From positions 856,369 through 920,368 of the forward strand of contig JARGSG010000223.1 of the NCBI GenBank assembly GCA_030374805.1: 64,000 nucleotides of DNA, in the 5' to 3' direction. Position numbers and translations under genes: made by a program. The stretch is from Gracilaria gracilis (lineage: Eukaryota; Rhodophyta; Florideophyceae; Gracilariales; Gracilariaceae). Shown here one piece after another: positions 1 through 11,686 of the stretch. The first letter of the stretch is position 1. Every line of letters starts with the position of its first letter. The notes under the pieces are model-generated. The model was not told the origin of the DNA and searched no databases. It worked only from the letters and a program-made list of their open reading frames with translations.

Positions 1-1
1 T

Positions 2-3000
2 GGTTCACTGTCAGCCGAAGCAAAGGATTTCGCTAAGGTAAAGGCTGCTTTGATTGAGCGCTTCGGAACTGTGGAAGAACCGGCGGAAAGAATTCGTCGA
101 GCAGTGTCAGCCCGTCTGGATTATGGGGACTTGCTGGGTTCATTGAAGAAAATGGACTCGTTCTTCGAACAGGCCGGTTTCAACTCGAAAGCAAAGTTCG
201 GGTTGCTCCGAAATGCCGTCATGGAATATGCAGACCTAGCGCAATTTGTTATCTTCCGTGGAGCAGATGACTATGTCGCGTTGAAGAGCCTGGTTAAGGC
301 TTTTGTTGGAGGAAAGAAAGCCTTGGGGTCATATGGAGCCCTGAGTGTTTTACCACCGGCCAAGAAGATTCTCCAAAGGACAAAGGAAGCCCCTCGAGGT
401 GTCTCAGCCCCTCTTGAAGATAGAGTGGAGAAGCTTGCCGAACAGATGACTCAATTGCATCTATTGGTGAAGAAGACACAAAATACTGGTCGTCCCGAAG
501 CCGAGAAGTTCTGCTCTTATTGTAATCAACCTGGCCATTATGTCAACCGTTGTGAACTAAACCCACATCGGAATACCCGTTGTGGTAACTGTGGCAAAAT
601 AGGACACTCATCTGTCACCTGCTGGAAAAGACCACCGATTAATGAGGAGAAGAAGGTGTCCTTTGAAGGCGTGAAATCGGAGTCGAATGCTGAGAAGGCT
701 CTGCAGAAGAAATCAAATCAGCAGAAGCCGAATCAGAATCAAGTCTCAGTCATCATCAATGAATCTTCAGATGATGAAGATCTGGTTGCCGCGACCAAGA
801 GAGATGCAGAAGGTGCCCCACTTCCAAAGCAATCCAGAACTGGTCCCCTTTCCGGCATCTCTCCAATTATGTTCCCCGAAACGCAGTCCACCACCACCAA
901 GGATGTACGTAGGAGTTCTTCAAAAGTCCGAGACGCTAGCTCGAGAAAGACGAAGCCCAAGCATAAGAAGATCAAGATCCAAGAACACATTGGCAAGTAC
1001 AATGTATACGAAGAGCTAGCGACAGCCCCTTCCGGTATCACCTTCGGACAACTTGCTAGAGGAGATGCGGATGAAGCCAAGAAGAATCTACGCCGTATCC
1101 TCTCTGGTAGCCTCTCAGGGAGACGAGTGAGCGTTGCTAGTACTTCGACGCTTCCACCGGCCCTCCGGGTCGTTAATGTGTCGCTGTATGGTACAAAGTC
1201 CCAAGCTCTATTAGATTCGGGAGCAGTTCCCAATCTTATGTCAGCTTCGCTTAGTCACAAACTCTCATTGGAACTGAAGCCTTCCAATAGAAGAATCGTT
1301 GTTGCAGATGGGACAAAGTCTCTAGTTCGGGGAAGCATCAAGAACGTTCCGGTGGAATTTGGCACCTTACGTATACCATTAAGTTTCTTAGTGGTAGAAA
1401 ATCCTCCGTTTCATGTTATCATTGGATGCCCCACCTTGGAAGCGATTCAAGCTTGTCTAGATCTTGGAGCTCAAGAAGTCTCTATGTCTTTCAAGGGAAA
1501 ATCTACAGTGCTTCCTCTCGATCATCACAGGCCTGAAGTAGAGTGCTTTGAGAATCTCTCGGACACGGACAGTGAAGATTTTACTTCCGATTCTGATTTA
1601 TTTTCAACCGGTAGCGATACTGAAAGCGATTATGAAGATTCTGAAGAATTTCCAAGAAGGAAAGTGGACAGTTTGGAGTATGCTCTTACCTCTGTTGAAG
1701 ACCGAAGACTTCCGGCACGTGTTGAGCTAGAAAATCCAATATCATCCTCAAGCCTCGCTGAATCGGGCAACGTTGCGAGAAGGCCAATGCAAGACCTCCA
1801 AGATGAGATCCAGGAGTTGGCCATCGGGACTGATGAACAAGAACCTCTTCTTCGTCGAACCGAACCAGTTGAAAACCTCGCTAGCTACGAACAAGTAGCA
1901 GAACACGCTCTAAGTAGTTCTGAAGATGAGTCAGCCCAGTCGGAGCGTGTTCATGAGCTCATTCTCCCTATCCGAAATGACGTTGTGCTTCTCCGGGCTG
2001 AGGAACCGAATGAGCGGCCTGATAACCTAATCTTCAGGGTTTATCGACGTTACCCCCGACTTGCTCCAGGTGATCCAATTCCTCCACATGTGTCTGAGTT
2101 GCCTTATGGGAATATGGGTATCCTAGAGTTGGATCCAGAAGGATCCCAGATTGTTCGGTTCGATGAAGGTTGGCCAATCCCCGACAATAGGAATAGTCGC
2201 CCCTTGGAAACCCTTCCGCCCCCGCCAAGGGCTGGGGACATCGTCACCTATGCAGCATCAGAAAGCCCTGGCAGCATGAACGAGGAAGGGCCCAATTCAT
2301 CCTCCTTTCAGGATCCAGAAACCGATACTAGTGTTCAAGAGTATACCGTCAACGCAACTTTGGTGGACGGAAACGGAGAAGAGACTAATGATCAAAGTGC
2401 AGCTGGAAAGCAGGAAACCGAAGAAACCGTAAATGAAGAAGAAGTCAACATCTCCTCGCCAGAGGAGCTACACATACCTGATTCTCCGCTGTATCGTGAT
2501 CCTGTTCTAACAATACCGATTAAGGATGAAGTTAAGTTGCTTCCCATGGATAATGAAGGGATGATTAATGACTTTATCGATGTTCGCGTTCAGATCCGAT
2601 ATCCAGTCCCTCTTCCTGCACACCCACCACATCTTGGAGTACACAATATGCCTTTCAATCGTGTAGGAACGTTGGAGGAAGATGATGACGGTCTGTATGT
2701 CATTGCATTCGAAGAAGAGGTACCCCAGGATGAGTTTACAGAGCAACCTCCTTTTCCCTGCGATGAAGGTCCGAACATGGTTGAGAACCAACCCGAAGAG
2801 ATGAATCCAAGACTCATCCATGAGGAAAGACAAATTTCAACAGAAGAAATTTGTCCAGTAACAGATGTTCAGAATTCAGAACAGAATCCTATCGCGAAAG
2901 GAGGACTTGAGTGTACCTTGGACGGTCAAGACATTCCACCCTCAATTGATCGTATGACCATCATCCTTAACAGGCTTTCCCACCTACCAAAAAATGTGCA

Positions 3001-4060
3001 GACCAAGATTGCGACTTTGCTTACCGATTCAGATGTTATTGCATGGTCCCTTTATGATTTACGACCGGTGGACGTACCTATTATGCATGAGTTCTCGCTG
3101 AACACAACCTCTCCAATACACTCGAGGGTCAGAAGATTGCCGCCACGATATAACGAAGTCGTCAAGAATGAAGTGGATAAGATGTTATCTGCCGGTATCA
3201 TCAAGCCTTCGATTTCTCCTTGGTCTTTCCCCGTCGTCATCGCAACCAAAAAGGACGGGAAACCAAGATTCTGCGTGGATTACCGCGCTTTGAATCAGGT
3301 GATGAAAGCTGATCGCTGGCCTTTACCCAACATCGAACAGATATTAGATGACCTAGGCTCTGCTTCCTTCTTCACGACTCTTGACCTCTTCTCGGGATAT
3401 TGGCAGATACGAATGGCCCCTCAGTGTAAGGAGATAACCACTTTCGTCTGTCGCCAAGGAACCTTTCAATTTGAAGTAATGCCGTTTGGCCTAATGAATG
3501 CCCCATCAACCTTTCAGAGAATGATGGACTCAATCCTCAGCCGATATCCATTTGTTCGAGTGTACGTGGATGACGTTGTGATATTCTCCAATAGTCTTGA
3601 TGAGCACATGGACCACGTCAAACGGGTCTTAGGAACGATTTCCTCATATGGATTGAAGATTAAGATCACGAAGTGTGATTTTGCTCAATCGCAGATTCAT
3701 CTTCTTGGGCACATCGTGAATCAAGATGGAGTGTCCGTAGACGTCAGGAAGATCGAAGCAATTCAAGCGGCGCAAGTTCCCACCACTGCTACTGAGTTAA
3801 GAAGCTTCCTCGGACTTGCCGGATATTACCGACGCTTCATTTCACATTTTGCTGAAACTGCAGCACCTTTGCATGCTTCCACCTCAGGCTCCGGACGACT
3901 GGAGTTCACGTCTGATATGTTGGATGCATTCAACACCTTGAAGAAAAAACTCTCCAGCCCGCCTGTTCTGGCATTTCCAGATTTCGAAAACCCGTTCCGC
4001 GTGGAGATAGATGCATCTTCTGTCGCATTAGGAGCGGTGCTCGCCCAAAAGAAATCTTGA
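2..4060 (+). CDS. Gypsy Gag-protease-RT polyprotein, 5'-partial
   Basis: An open frame runs from base 2 to a TGA at 4058-4060; no true start is visible. Near its start lies a retrotransposon Gag-type helical segment, followed by two CCHC zinc knuckles at about 512-622 (CSYCNQPGHYVNRC and CGNCGKIGHSSVTC). A retropepsin-like protease has active site LLDSGA at about 1207-1224. A long acidic linker follows (about 1550-2900). The reverse transcriptase has VDYRALN, LDLFSGYWQI and the catalytic YVDD at 3563-3574, then the start of RNase H (VEIDASSVALGAVLAQ). The RT core looks intact, including both catalytic aspartates of YVDD. The acidic region between protease and RT is unusually long for gypsy polyproteins and contains two loosely repeated blocks with the pattern LPAHPPHLGVH / IPPHVSELPYG (about 1950-2200 and 2500-2720). 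The frame is broken exactly inside RNase H. Confidence 0.93.
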   Translation, partial: GSLSAEAKDFAKVKAALIERFGTVEEPAERIRRAVSARLDYGDLLGSLKKMDSFFEQAGFNSKAKFGLLRNAVMEYADLAQFVIFRGADDYVALKSLVKAFVGGKKALGSYGALSVLPPAKKILQRTKEAPRGVSAPLEDRVEKLAEQMTQLHLLVKKTQNTGRPEAEKFCSYCNQPGHYVNRCELNPHRNTRCGNCGKIGHSSVTCWKRPPINEEKKVSFEGVKSESNAEKALQKKSNQQKPNQNQVSVIINESSDDEDLVAATKRDAEGAPLPKQSRTGPLSGISPIMFPETQSTTTKDVRRSSSKVRDASSRKTKPKHKKIKIQEHIGKYNVYEELATAPSGITFGQLARGDADEAKKNLRRILSGSLSGRRVSVASTSTLPPALRVVNVSLYGTKSQALLDSGAVPNLMSASLSHKLSLELKPSNRRIVVADGTKSLVRGSIKNVPVEFGTLRIPLSFLVVENPPFHVIIGCPTLEAIQACLDLGAQEVSMSFKGKSTVLPLDHHRPEVECFENLSDTDSEDFTSDSDLFSTGSDTESDYEDSEEFPRRKVDSLEYALTSVEDRRLPARVELENPISSSSLAESGNVARRPMQDLQDEIQELAIGTDEQEPLLRRTEPVENLASYEQVAEHALSSSEDESAQSERVHELILPIRNDVVLLRAEEPNERPDNLIFRVYRRYPRLAPGDPIPPHVSELPYGNMGILELDPEGSQIVRFDEGWPIPDNRNSRPLETLPPPPRAGDIVTYAASESPGSMNEEGPNSSSFQDPETDTSVQEYTVNATLVDGNGEETNDQSAAGKQETEETVNEEEVNISSPEELHIPDSPLYRDPVLTIPIKDEVKLLPMDNEGMINDFIDVRVQIRYPVPLPAHPPHLGVHNMPFNRVGTLEEDDDGLYVIAFEEEVPQDEFTEQPPFPCDEGPNMVENQPEEMNPRLIHEERQISTEEICPVTDVQNSEQNPIAKGGLECTLDGQDIPPSIDRMTIILNRLSHLPKNVQTKIATLLTDSDVIAWSLYDLRPVDVPIMHEFSLNTTSPIHSRVRRLPPRYNEVVKNEVDKMLSAGIIKPSISPWSFPVVIATKKDGKPRFCVDYRALNQVMKADRWPLPNIEQILDDLGSASFFTTLDLFSGYWQIRMAPQCKEITTFVCRQGTFQFEVMPFGLMNAPSTFQRMMDSILSRYPFVRVYVDDVVIFSNSLDEHMDHVKRVLGTISSYGLKIKITKCDFAQSQIHLLGHIVNQDGVSVDVRKIEAIQAAQVPTTATELRSFLGLAGYYRRFISHFAETAAPLHASTSGSGRLEFTSDMLDAFNTLKKKLSSPPVLAFPDFENPFRVEIDASSVALGAVLAQKKS

Positions 4061-5720
4061 TGGCATGTTCCATCCCATACAATATGCAAGCAAAACCATG
4101 ACAGCAGCTGAAAGGAAGTACTCTGTGTGTGAACAAGAAGCTCTGGCAGTTATCTTTGCGTTGAAGAAGTTTAGAATGTACTTGCTCGGTTCCCAACCGT
4201 TTCAACTAATTACGGATCACCAAGCATTGAAGTATGCTTTTCACAAAGAAAGATGTACATGGCAGATTGGCTAGATGGCTAGATTTTCTTGCTGAGTATG
4301 AGTTTGAAATCGTATATCGCTCAGGTGATAAGAATAAGGCTGCGGATTATCTCTCTCGATACGGGAGCAACAGAAAAAGATTTGGCTCCCGCTCAAGCTG
4401 CAGTTGTGATGACCTCTACGACATCAGCGTTCGAAGGATTAGAGCCATATTTCGCTAATATTGGCCGACATCTAAGTCAAATGGACATTGATGAATCAAA
4501 CCCCAAGGTCAGAGGTGCTATCAAACGAAGTGCGAAGAAGTTTATCGTATGGAACATGCGCCGTATCGGCAGACATCTTCTGGTTTAAGGTTAGTTCCAT
4601 TCATGAAGGACAGGCTTCTTATCCTCCGTACATTTCATGATGACATTGGACATTGGGATCCTGCAGCTTACTAGAAAGTACATTTCGGATCGATTCTGGT
4701 GGCCAAATGTCTACTCGGAAGTCACCGACTACGTGAGAAGCTGCAAGAGTTGTCAGTTCATGGGACCATTTGCCTCTTATCGAGCCGGACAGAGAGCACC
4801 ACTCACCAATCTGTTCGACACATTTTCAGTAGATTTCGCCGGACCATTGCGCTTTACGAGTCGTGGAAATCGTTTTCTACTAATTGGCGTTGAGCATTTA
4901 TCAGGATGGCCTTTGGCTTTAGCAAGTAAAAGTGCTACAGCTCGAGATGTCTTGGATTTCATTAAACAGGAGATTGTTTCTCGATTTGGATGCCCACATA
5001 CTATTGTATCCGACAATGCCACTTCTTTCTTGGCTGGGACTGTTCAAGAATACATGCGGAGGCATGGTATCATTATGAAGCCTGTTTTAGCATACGCTCC
5101 AATGTCAAACGGTCGTGCCGAGAGAATGGTCGGAACGATTAAGAGAGCACTTGCAAAAACCGTACACGATTCAGGATCCGATTGGGATGAAGCTTTGCCC
5201 GACGTTCTCTATGGATACCGAACACGGCCACTTCCCGAAGGATACTCACCTTTTCAACTGATGTATGGAATACCTCCTCGTATGCACCCAATGGACCCTT
5301 CCTCCTTTATATCGTCAGCCAACCCAGAGAGCATCGCATTCTTGAGCTGGAGACGGCTGGTAACCGGAAGAGCGGCACGAGTGGCGCGTCAACCTAATCG
5401 GAAAGATGACAATCGAGACAGCCATAGGTTTGCAGTTGGAGACCAGGTCCTCGTCATGCGGGGGGGCGGCCTTGAACCCTACAGTGAAGTGGCCACCTCT
5501 CATTTCTAAGTTTTATGGTCCGTGTCGGATTGTTAGAGCCAAACACCCGCAATACTATCTAATCTCACCTAATCGACGCATGTCAAGAAGAGGAATTCAC
5601 GCGAGAAGACTCAAGCTGTATCGTAACCGACCTAAGACCTTGAGAGAAGACTCAACGAAAAATTTCATATCGATACAGGGTGGTCTACCCCCGTTGATTG
5701 CCATGCCGAATCATCATTGA
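4061..5720 (+). pseudogene. Gypsy RNase H and integrase, frameshifted
   Basis: Continuation of the same polyprotein in shifting frames. RNase H continues at about 4065-4260 (YASKTMTAAERKYSVCEQEALA, LITDHQALK) and about 4260-4380 (ARWLDFLAEYEFEIVYRSGDKN, AADYLSR). The integrase has a zinc-binding HHCC region at about 4636-4760 (FHDDIGHW and later CKSCQ) and a DDE core: D in FSVDFAGPL, D in IVSDNATSF and E in NGRAERMVGTIKR. All three catalytic residues are visible. Frame changes occur near 4062, 4265, 4370, 4600-4670 and at a run of seven G at 5460-5466. The last part (PPLISKFYGPCRIV) is the C-terminal SH3-like integrase tail. No single product longer than the integrase core can be made from this copy. 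Confidence 0.88.
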
Positions 5721-6191
5721 CTATGAAGTCTACAATGAAGATGTCAATTACTTGGCATTAGAGGTTGGGGGCAGAAAACTCGAAGAATGGCTCTCTCCGT
5801 TAGATTGTGAATTATGGGAAAAGCATCGTATCATTTGGAATTGCTTTCACCTATGCCTAAGCATCCACCATCTATAATGGCCAGTACTTCACCCCGCAGT
5901 GCTCATGTGATGCTAGGACGTCTTGCCAAAAGAGTGCACCCACAGATGTCAAGGCTTAGTGCAGATGAAACAATATTCTTCTTATACCATTACGTCGTTG
6001 CAAAGTATGGGTACCTACCAGCCGCCGCAACGCACGAAGAACAAGTCATGGATTATGTGAGACTACTTGGCCGACATGAAGAATTTCTGGTAGACTTTGA
6101 ACCAGACCCTGATCATCCGGAACCGCTCTACCCCTTCAGATACACAACAGAAGAAGTCTCGAGAAATGGCCCGCTGCATCCCTCATCATGA
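5692..6191 (+). pseudogene. Accessory module after gypsy integrase, unrecognised domain
   Basis: After the integrase tail a further reading frame continues to the end of the element. It is seen in frame at 5707-5877 (DYEVYNEDVNYLALEVGG, then EEWLSPLD) and, after a frame change, at about 5860-6191 (MLGRLAKRVHPQ, KYGYLPAAAT, DFEPDPDHPEP), ending at TGA or TAA codons before the polypurine tract. This is the place where chromoviruses carry a chromodomain, but I see no convincing chromodomain core. Instead it aligns along its length with each of the two repeats of the protein at 38133-39104: VGGRKLEEWLSPLD against VAGRTVEEWFSPLN, KYGYLPAAAT against KYGNLRSSST, and FEPDP against FQPDP. The function is unknown. 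One frameshift makes this copy defective. Confidence 0.7.
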
Positions 6192-6228
6192 GTTCTTAAC
6201 CGTGGTCGCCCAGGCGTTGCGACCGCTG

Positions 6229-6249
6229 AGAGGGGGAGTGTGTGGAAAG
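6229..6249 (+). other. Polypurine tract of the gypsy element
   Basis: A purine-rich stretch (GAGAGGGGGAG, then GTGTGTGGAAAG) lies directly before the LTR start at 6250. It is the expected plus-strand primer site. The T residues near its end make it imperfect. Confidence 0.6.
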
Positions 6250-8161
6250 TGTGAAAATGAGGAAGAAGGGCGAGGGAGGAAGAGCGATAAGCAGAAAGCA
6301 GAGTATATTTTATTATTGCATACAGTAGCAAATATGCATTATATTTTATATTCTATATCCCATATCGCTCGTGCACTTCCCGCAACTCGTGGAGCAGTCA
6401 GGCCAGGATGGCCACAGCCCCGCGAGGCAGCTCCTTCTTCGACTACGCGGATGGCGTCATGCCATCCGCGAAGGTAGGAGCTGAAAGGGCGCCCAGCGGC
6501 ACTTCCACCACATATGCGACGACGGCGACTAATCCGCCTGGCCGCATCTCGAGGCGGCGGACTTCCACGCCTCGGACTGTGCACAGGCAGGGACATATCG
6601 CACGAAGCGAACGGAGTCCCCACCAGACGACGAGGCGGCTCGGGGTACCGGCGGCGGCGAGAAGTGCGGGGAGTTTGCGGGCGGCGGCGACAGTAACGGA
6701 GGCGGCGACGGGGGCGGCGGTGGCAAGTAACGGCAATGGCAGTCCATGAGGGCTGTCAGACGGAATGACGACGGGACGCGGAGCACTCAGGATGGAAACG
6801 TGCCATGGTGTTGGCAACGAAGACGTCGACCGCATACCACTTCTCCCCGCTACCCCTGAAATACACGTGCAACCGAAGCGTCACCGTGTGAACGCCAACA
6901 CGAAGTACATCCGTGTACTTCCAACGCAGCATGCACTCAATGCAAAGAGAAGCCCCGGCACCCTCCCCACACTACGAATATCACCTAGACGCCTCCTGGG
7001 AATGACCTAACCACCAACTAACTCTACTCTAAGGATATATCCAAGGACGGAGGGAATGTTCTTACGAGTACACTTCATGTACAAATCGTGCACTATCAGT
7101 GCAAAGTTTGTGTAATCAGTCGTGTGATGTGGAAATGAACCCGGACAACAAGGAAATACACGGAGAAGAGGTGAAATGGCGATGTTCATGGATATAACCC
7201 CTTCAAATTCCCGCACCCACTAATGCTATTTTCGGCAGCGAAAACTGCTCGATAGATTCCCTTGAAACTTGCTGTATCGTGTACGTAACGGATGATCTTC
7301 CCGAATCAGGTTTCAGATTGAAGTGATTATGAACTCTTCGCGGACTTGGAAATTGTGCCAACAAAGCATTATCTTTGCGACAAGTTGTCTGTTACCCGAA
7401 GAAACTATTATGTGGCTGCGAGCAACTAGTAAGGCTACACTGGTTACACAATCATGCATGAAAACTGCATCTGGGTTACATCTTGTTACTCATGGTTTAC
7501 ACAAAATTGTACCGTCGATATTCAGCTGGATTCGAAGGTCTCCATCGTCTATATAAGCCATGCCCAACTTCAGATTCTCATCTTCGACCACCACCACCAC
7601 TACCACCACCACCACCACCACCACCACCACCACCACCACCAACACAGGCTCAACAAACCCCCCCTTCTTTCAGAAACGCAATCATTGCTTGTTTCCCTCG
7701 TTCCATTGATTTGTTTCCCCCTTTTTTCTTTCATTCTGCTTGGCCGCGGAGTGGTCCGGCCTTTCCCTTCCACTTTCACCACTTGTCACTTGCATCTGCG
7801 AACTGGCTCCCCCTTCGTTCGTCTATAATTGGTCTCCAGATTAATTGTAAGCCTACTAAGTTCGCGCCTGGAGTTTGACGTAGAGCTTTTACCGTATCGT
7901 TCGAGTCTCCCTCTGAAGTTTGTTGGGGACTTCAGCCGTTCGTAGCTATTCACCGACAGGGCGCGAATATTTCGCTTTGTTCGTTATAAGTATCACTGGC
8001 ACCACCGTGTGCCATCTCAATACTCATAGTTTGGGCTATTCAGCGGCTTACGCTGTTACTCATTGCCTTCATAGGCTGGTACCCCCTGGCATTCTAGTCT
8101 TGTTCTGGGTTGTCACCACCCGCGTCGTTTAGCCAACGTGGCCACAAAAATGACGTCCACA
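6250..8161 (+). repeat. 3' LTR of the gypsy element, about 1.9 kb
   Basis: Begins TGTGAAAATGAGG and ends GACGTCCACA, giving TGTG/CACA terminal inverted repeats. The boundaries are fixed by comparison with the solo LTR at 11687-13567, which has the same termini and a TSD. A TATA-like box (TATATAAG) is at about 7549-7556. Downstream is a pyrimidine-rich transcribed region with a CCA microsatellite. Open frames in this region, including poly-His and poly-Pro ones, are by-products of the repeat. The LTR is long for a gypsy element. Confidence 0.92.
7587..7641 (+). repeat. (CCA)n microsatellite inside the LTR
   Basis: Nearly perfect CCA repeats, about 55 bp. The solo LTR has the same site with only about 27 bp (12211-12238, as GGT on this strand), so this locus differs in length between copies. 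Confidence 0.9.
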
Positions 8162-9004
8162 CTATCTAAGAAGCAAATTTCACGTGAGCCCGCCTATACA
8201 CTGCACGATCAGGGTCCTGACACGGTAGACGCGAAGAGCAGTTCAATATGTGTGACATTCTAGAATACCCAGAAAATGCCGTACAAAAGAGGTGAAGTAG
8301 CAGGAATGCAGCGCTCTTGTCCGAAATACCATAAATGTCAACTGCAAACAGAGCCAGTGAAGGAGCGAGAAGGTTGTTTAGTGACCAAATACTGGTTTTG
8401 TAGTACCAAAACACAATAGCCGCAGCACAAACAACACCTAGAAGAGGATGAAACTAGAAGCTGCCAAGTCTTCTATGGTAGTCGAAAACGCAAACCAGTG
8501 CGCCAAGATTTACCTGAGAGGCATAGAACAGTTCAAAGCTTTCAACCACACTCGTCATTCGTATGGTAGATAAAGTGAGAGAATCTCACAATCAACCATA
8601 TGAGACACGACGGCGCACGAAACCAAGAACCTGTAGTCGGTCAGCGATTCCATCACGAAACGATGACGACTCACGGCCCCAATGAAGTGATCAAATGATA
8701 TCCTGCTCCATATAAAGTACGTCCTGAAAGTGTACCACCGGCTCCCCAGTGACTTATTTTTTTTCGTGCGACCGGAGTAAATCAAACGCAGTAAACTCCC
8801 TGTTTCCAATAATATAATTGTGTGGCTTACAAGCTGCAGTTATTCTCAAACTGACTTTCCACAACGGGAATCGTAGTGGCGACCAAAATATTTCAAAGCG
8901 ACAAAACAGTATTCAAAAGACCTGCTCCATAACAGTTCGCCACAAAGACAAATATGCGTTAAAATATTCCTCTTGCAGCGAAAAATCAGAAGCGGAAAAA
9001 GGAC
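8162..9004. other. Intergenic, nothing recognised
   Basis: Host-flank sequence next to the gypsy insertion. The short frames on either strand show no recognisable motif. Confidence 0.5.
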
Positions 9005-9660
9005 TCAAAACTGCATATTGATTACTATACGCATCGTCTGCTGCAATTGCGGCCCCTTTTGTCTATACAGAGCTTGATACCAACTCATAGAGTTGGACTC
9101 ACATGCAGTGGAGTCATGGGTTTCTCCCGAGTGTCTCAAAGAAACAAAAGAGAATTTGTAGTTTGCTTGCATGGCCGCTTGAACACACAACGCGAAGCAA
9201 CCTTTTCCATTGAAATACTTTCTCGGATCTGGGACCTCACCTCATTCAAACAGGGTTTTTGATTCTCTACGGCAATTCCATCTAACGCCGCAATGATGGC
9301 ATGGAATGGTGTGTTGCGATTCATGAAAAACTTCTCTGCACTTTGCTTGCAATATTCTTCTGTAGTTGGAAACTGTATCTGTGATAGAGGCTCCTCCAAT
9401 GTAGCTGGCGTTTCGTGAAATATTGAATAGACAATAGAGAAGCCTATGCTATACGGCCATATTACGTCCAGATAGCTTGCTCCTGCTAAGGGGTGTAGTG
9501 TGACGAAGAGCATAATTTCTACTGAAGCCGATATGGAAAAACATGTATCGTGTTACTTCGTTCGCCTCAGTTTTGGCAGCAGAAAAGCACTGCAGAGAAG
9601 GTTGAAATTTCTTTTTTAAGCGGTACATTTGGCTAAAGTAATGCTCTGGTAAGCTCTGAA
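9005..9660 (-). pseudogene. Harbinger-like (DDE_Tnp_4) transposase remnant
   Basis: On the minus strand, fragments in shifting frames follow the order of a DDE_Tnp_4 transposase. PEHYFSQMYRLKKKF lies at about 9600-9650. Next come LHPLAGASYLDVIWPYSIGF and a segment ending in AALDGIAVENQKP (9136-9513), where the D of ALDG is the usual first catalytic aspartate. CVQAAMQANYKFSFV and SGETHDSTA follow (9005-9190). No second or third catalytic residue is clear, and the 3' end fades below 9005. This is a different subfamily from the transposases at 34.8-37.8 and 41 kb. No terminal repeats were found around it. Confidence 0.65.
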
Positions 9661-11681
9661 TGTGTTTCGTGGCACAAAATGGTAGCCGTGGAATAATTGT
9701 TTGAATGGTTTCATCACAGTGATACTGGTTTATCTCCGATACCATTAGTTGTAGTATGTGTAGAAAAAAGTGGAATTGTCTGGTTTCCTCGATGGCATGG
9801 AAAAAGACAGGGCATGATACAACACTGCCGATGCAAACGGCGGCGTAGCAACTGGACTGAAATGGTGATTTGGTTTGCTGTAGTCATGTTTAGTGCAATT
9901 TGCAGAAGATGATCGTTTAAGCACGCACCCTCTGGAGATTTGAAAATTGAATGGACTCCTAAAAAGCATAACTGTCTGTTTCGTATGCATGGGGAGGTGC
10001 ATTCATAGAAAGTACTCCATCTCAGAAACCTGAACTTTTTGAAACATAAAATTATCAGTTCCACGTTTCGTACACTAATAGAACGCTCCTGAGTGATAAC
10101 CAACAAAGAAGAGAATGACCAAGGGTTATAGAAAAATCTTTATACTAGAAGGAGCCCACTTTCCGCTAGACAGAGTCAAAGTTTCGTCAGATGCGAATAT
10201 TTTTGTGATAAACCATTATATAATTTTGAGTCATGCCTGCCCAGAGATCCAAGAAATAGTACACACATAGTCGGATATTTCCAGTAACCTGGCTCGTATC
10301 ACGAACAACGTGATAGTACTTTCTTTTGCGCAAGAGTTTATGGAGATCCATTGAAAAGAAGTGTAGGAAAGAACACCAAAACGGACAAAAGTAATTCCGT
10401 GCAAAACGATAAATGGAGCTCGAAGAAGAACGCTGTAATTTGCATACTAATCGTTGCAAGTTGTATGCAAACAGAGAGCAACATGATATTACTGATTTTA
10501 AATCATCAACAAAGACATCTGCTGATGATAAAAAGTGTCATCGGACGCCTTCCTCTTGTGCATAAAAAACGGAGGGTTTGTATACAAGCTACAAAAAGAG
10601 ATGCGAGAAATCCACTGCTTCAGTCATTTGATAGGAGTACGTGACGGGCCTCCTGCCGAAAATAAATCTCTGTTTCGAATTGTTGAGAACGATGATTTTG
10701 CTAAAGTCGTTGATATCAGAAGTAATGAAGAATAATAATTTGTTCCACACGCTAGTTCAAACGTTTTTGGCACCGCAAGTTGCGGGATTCATATCTAGTT
10801 TGTTCCAGACTAAAACATTGTGTACCTTGTAGCGGATTTATTTAGACTACTATCATTGCATCATAAAAGAAGGAATGGGTAGAGACGTCGAAGAAAAATA
10901 TTTCGAGTGTGCTATAGCAGCTCAAACAAGTCTACTGATTCTTTAACCATACGGGAGGGATTTTCTCTCGAAGTGGAAATAAATTTACTTATGTTGGCGT
11001 CACTCTAGGCAGTCTATTGACCAAAATGTGTGCAATACTGTTGAGGCAAGCGAGCGAGAAGCACATCTTAGCTCATGATTCTGTACAGAATGCAGGACGG
11101 AAGGCGTGCTTCCCCCATATGTGAATAAAGTAGTCGGCGATTTGAAAGAGACGTTGACTCAGATGGCGCTGGATGCGCTGAAAAGCACCTGCATTGGTTT
11201 GATTGTGAGTGGCGGTACTGCACCAGATCGGCCTTGGTTGCAACAAGATGGAACACGGTGGGTTGTATCGCTGTACAGAATGGGGCAGTGGCGGTAAAGA
11301 AAGAGTATGATTGCCAGACAATCCTCGCGCTAACGATGTCCACGTATAATTTGAGAAATAGAGAAAGAGTCATACCACTGCGCTACCGAGCACCACTGCT
11401 GCGTGTGGGAGTAGTTCTTGAGGTGGAGACTGCGCAAAAGTTATGACTGGAGCTGGCCAAAGATTGTGGCATAAGAAGATAGCGGAGAGATGAGGGTGGA
11501 TGTGGCGACAGAGGCGAAGGCCGCAACGGCGTTTGTGACTATGGGAGATATCGATCAAAAACTCGGGGACAGAGATGGAGTTAAGTAAAAAAACAGCTGT
11601 AGGCGAGAAGGGCTGTGTGAGCGACGTTGTAGCAAGCTGTGAGTGAGACGAAAAGAGTGTGAGAATATGTGTCAAAGTTAG
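9661..11681. other. Intergenic, AT-rich, nothing recognised
   Basis: No frame longer than about 130 codons and no recognisable motif on either strand. It separates the dead Harbinger-like fragment from the solo LTR. Confidence 0.5.
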
Positions 11682-11686
11682 AATTA

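Larger units (their letters stand above)
1..8161 (+). mobile_element. Ty3/gypsy LTR retrotransposon, left end outside window
   Basis: Runs in the order gag, protease, reverse transcriptase, RNase H, integrase, accessory module, polypurine tract, 3' LTR. The gag frame is open at the first base, so the 5' LTR and the start of gag lie before the window. The 3' LTR is defined exactly because a solo copy of it with a TSD exists at 11687-13567. The base after the LTR is 8162, so the 5-bp TSD of this insertion should be CTATC (8162-8166); its partner would lie left of the 5' LTR. Several frameshifts after 4060 indicate a dead copy, although homopolymer sequence errors cannot be excluded. Confidence 0.93.

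Noticed and set aside
7454-7828. Frames with long His or Pro runs at 7454-7878, and their mirror at 12020-12370
   Set aside because: The runs are the CCA microsatellite inside two LTR copies.
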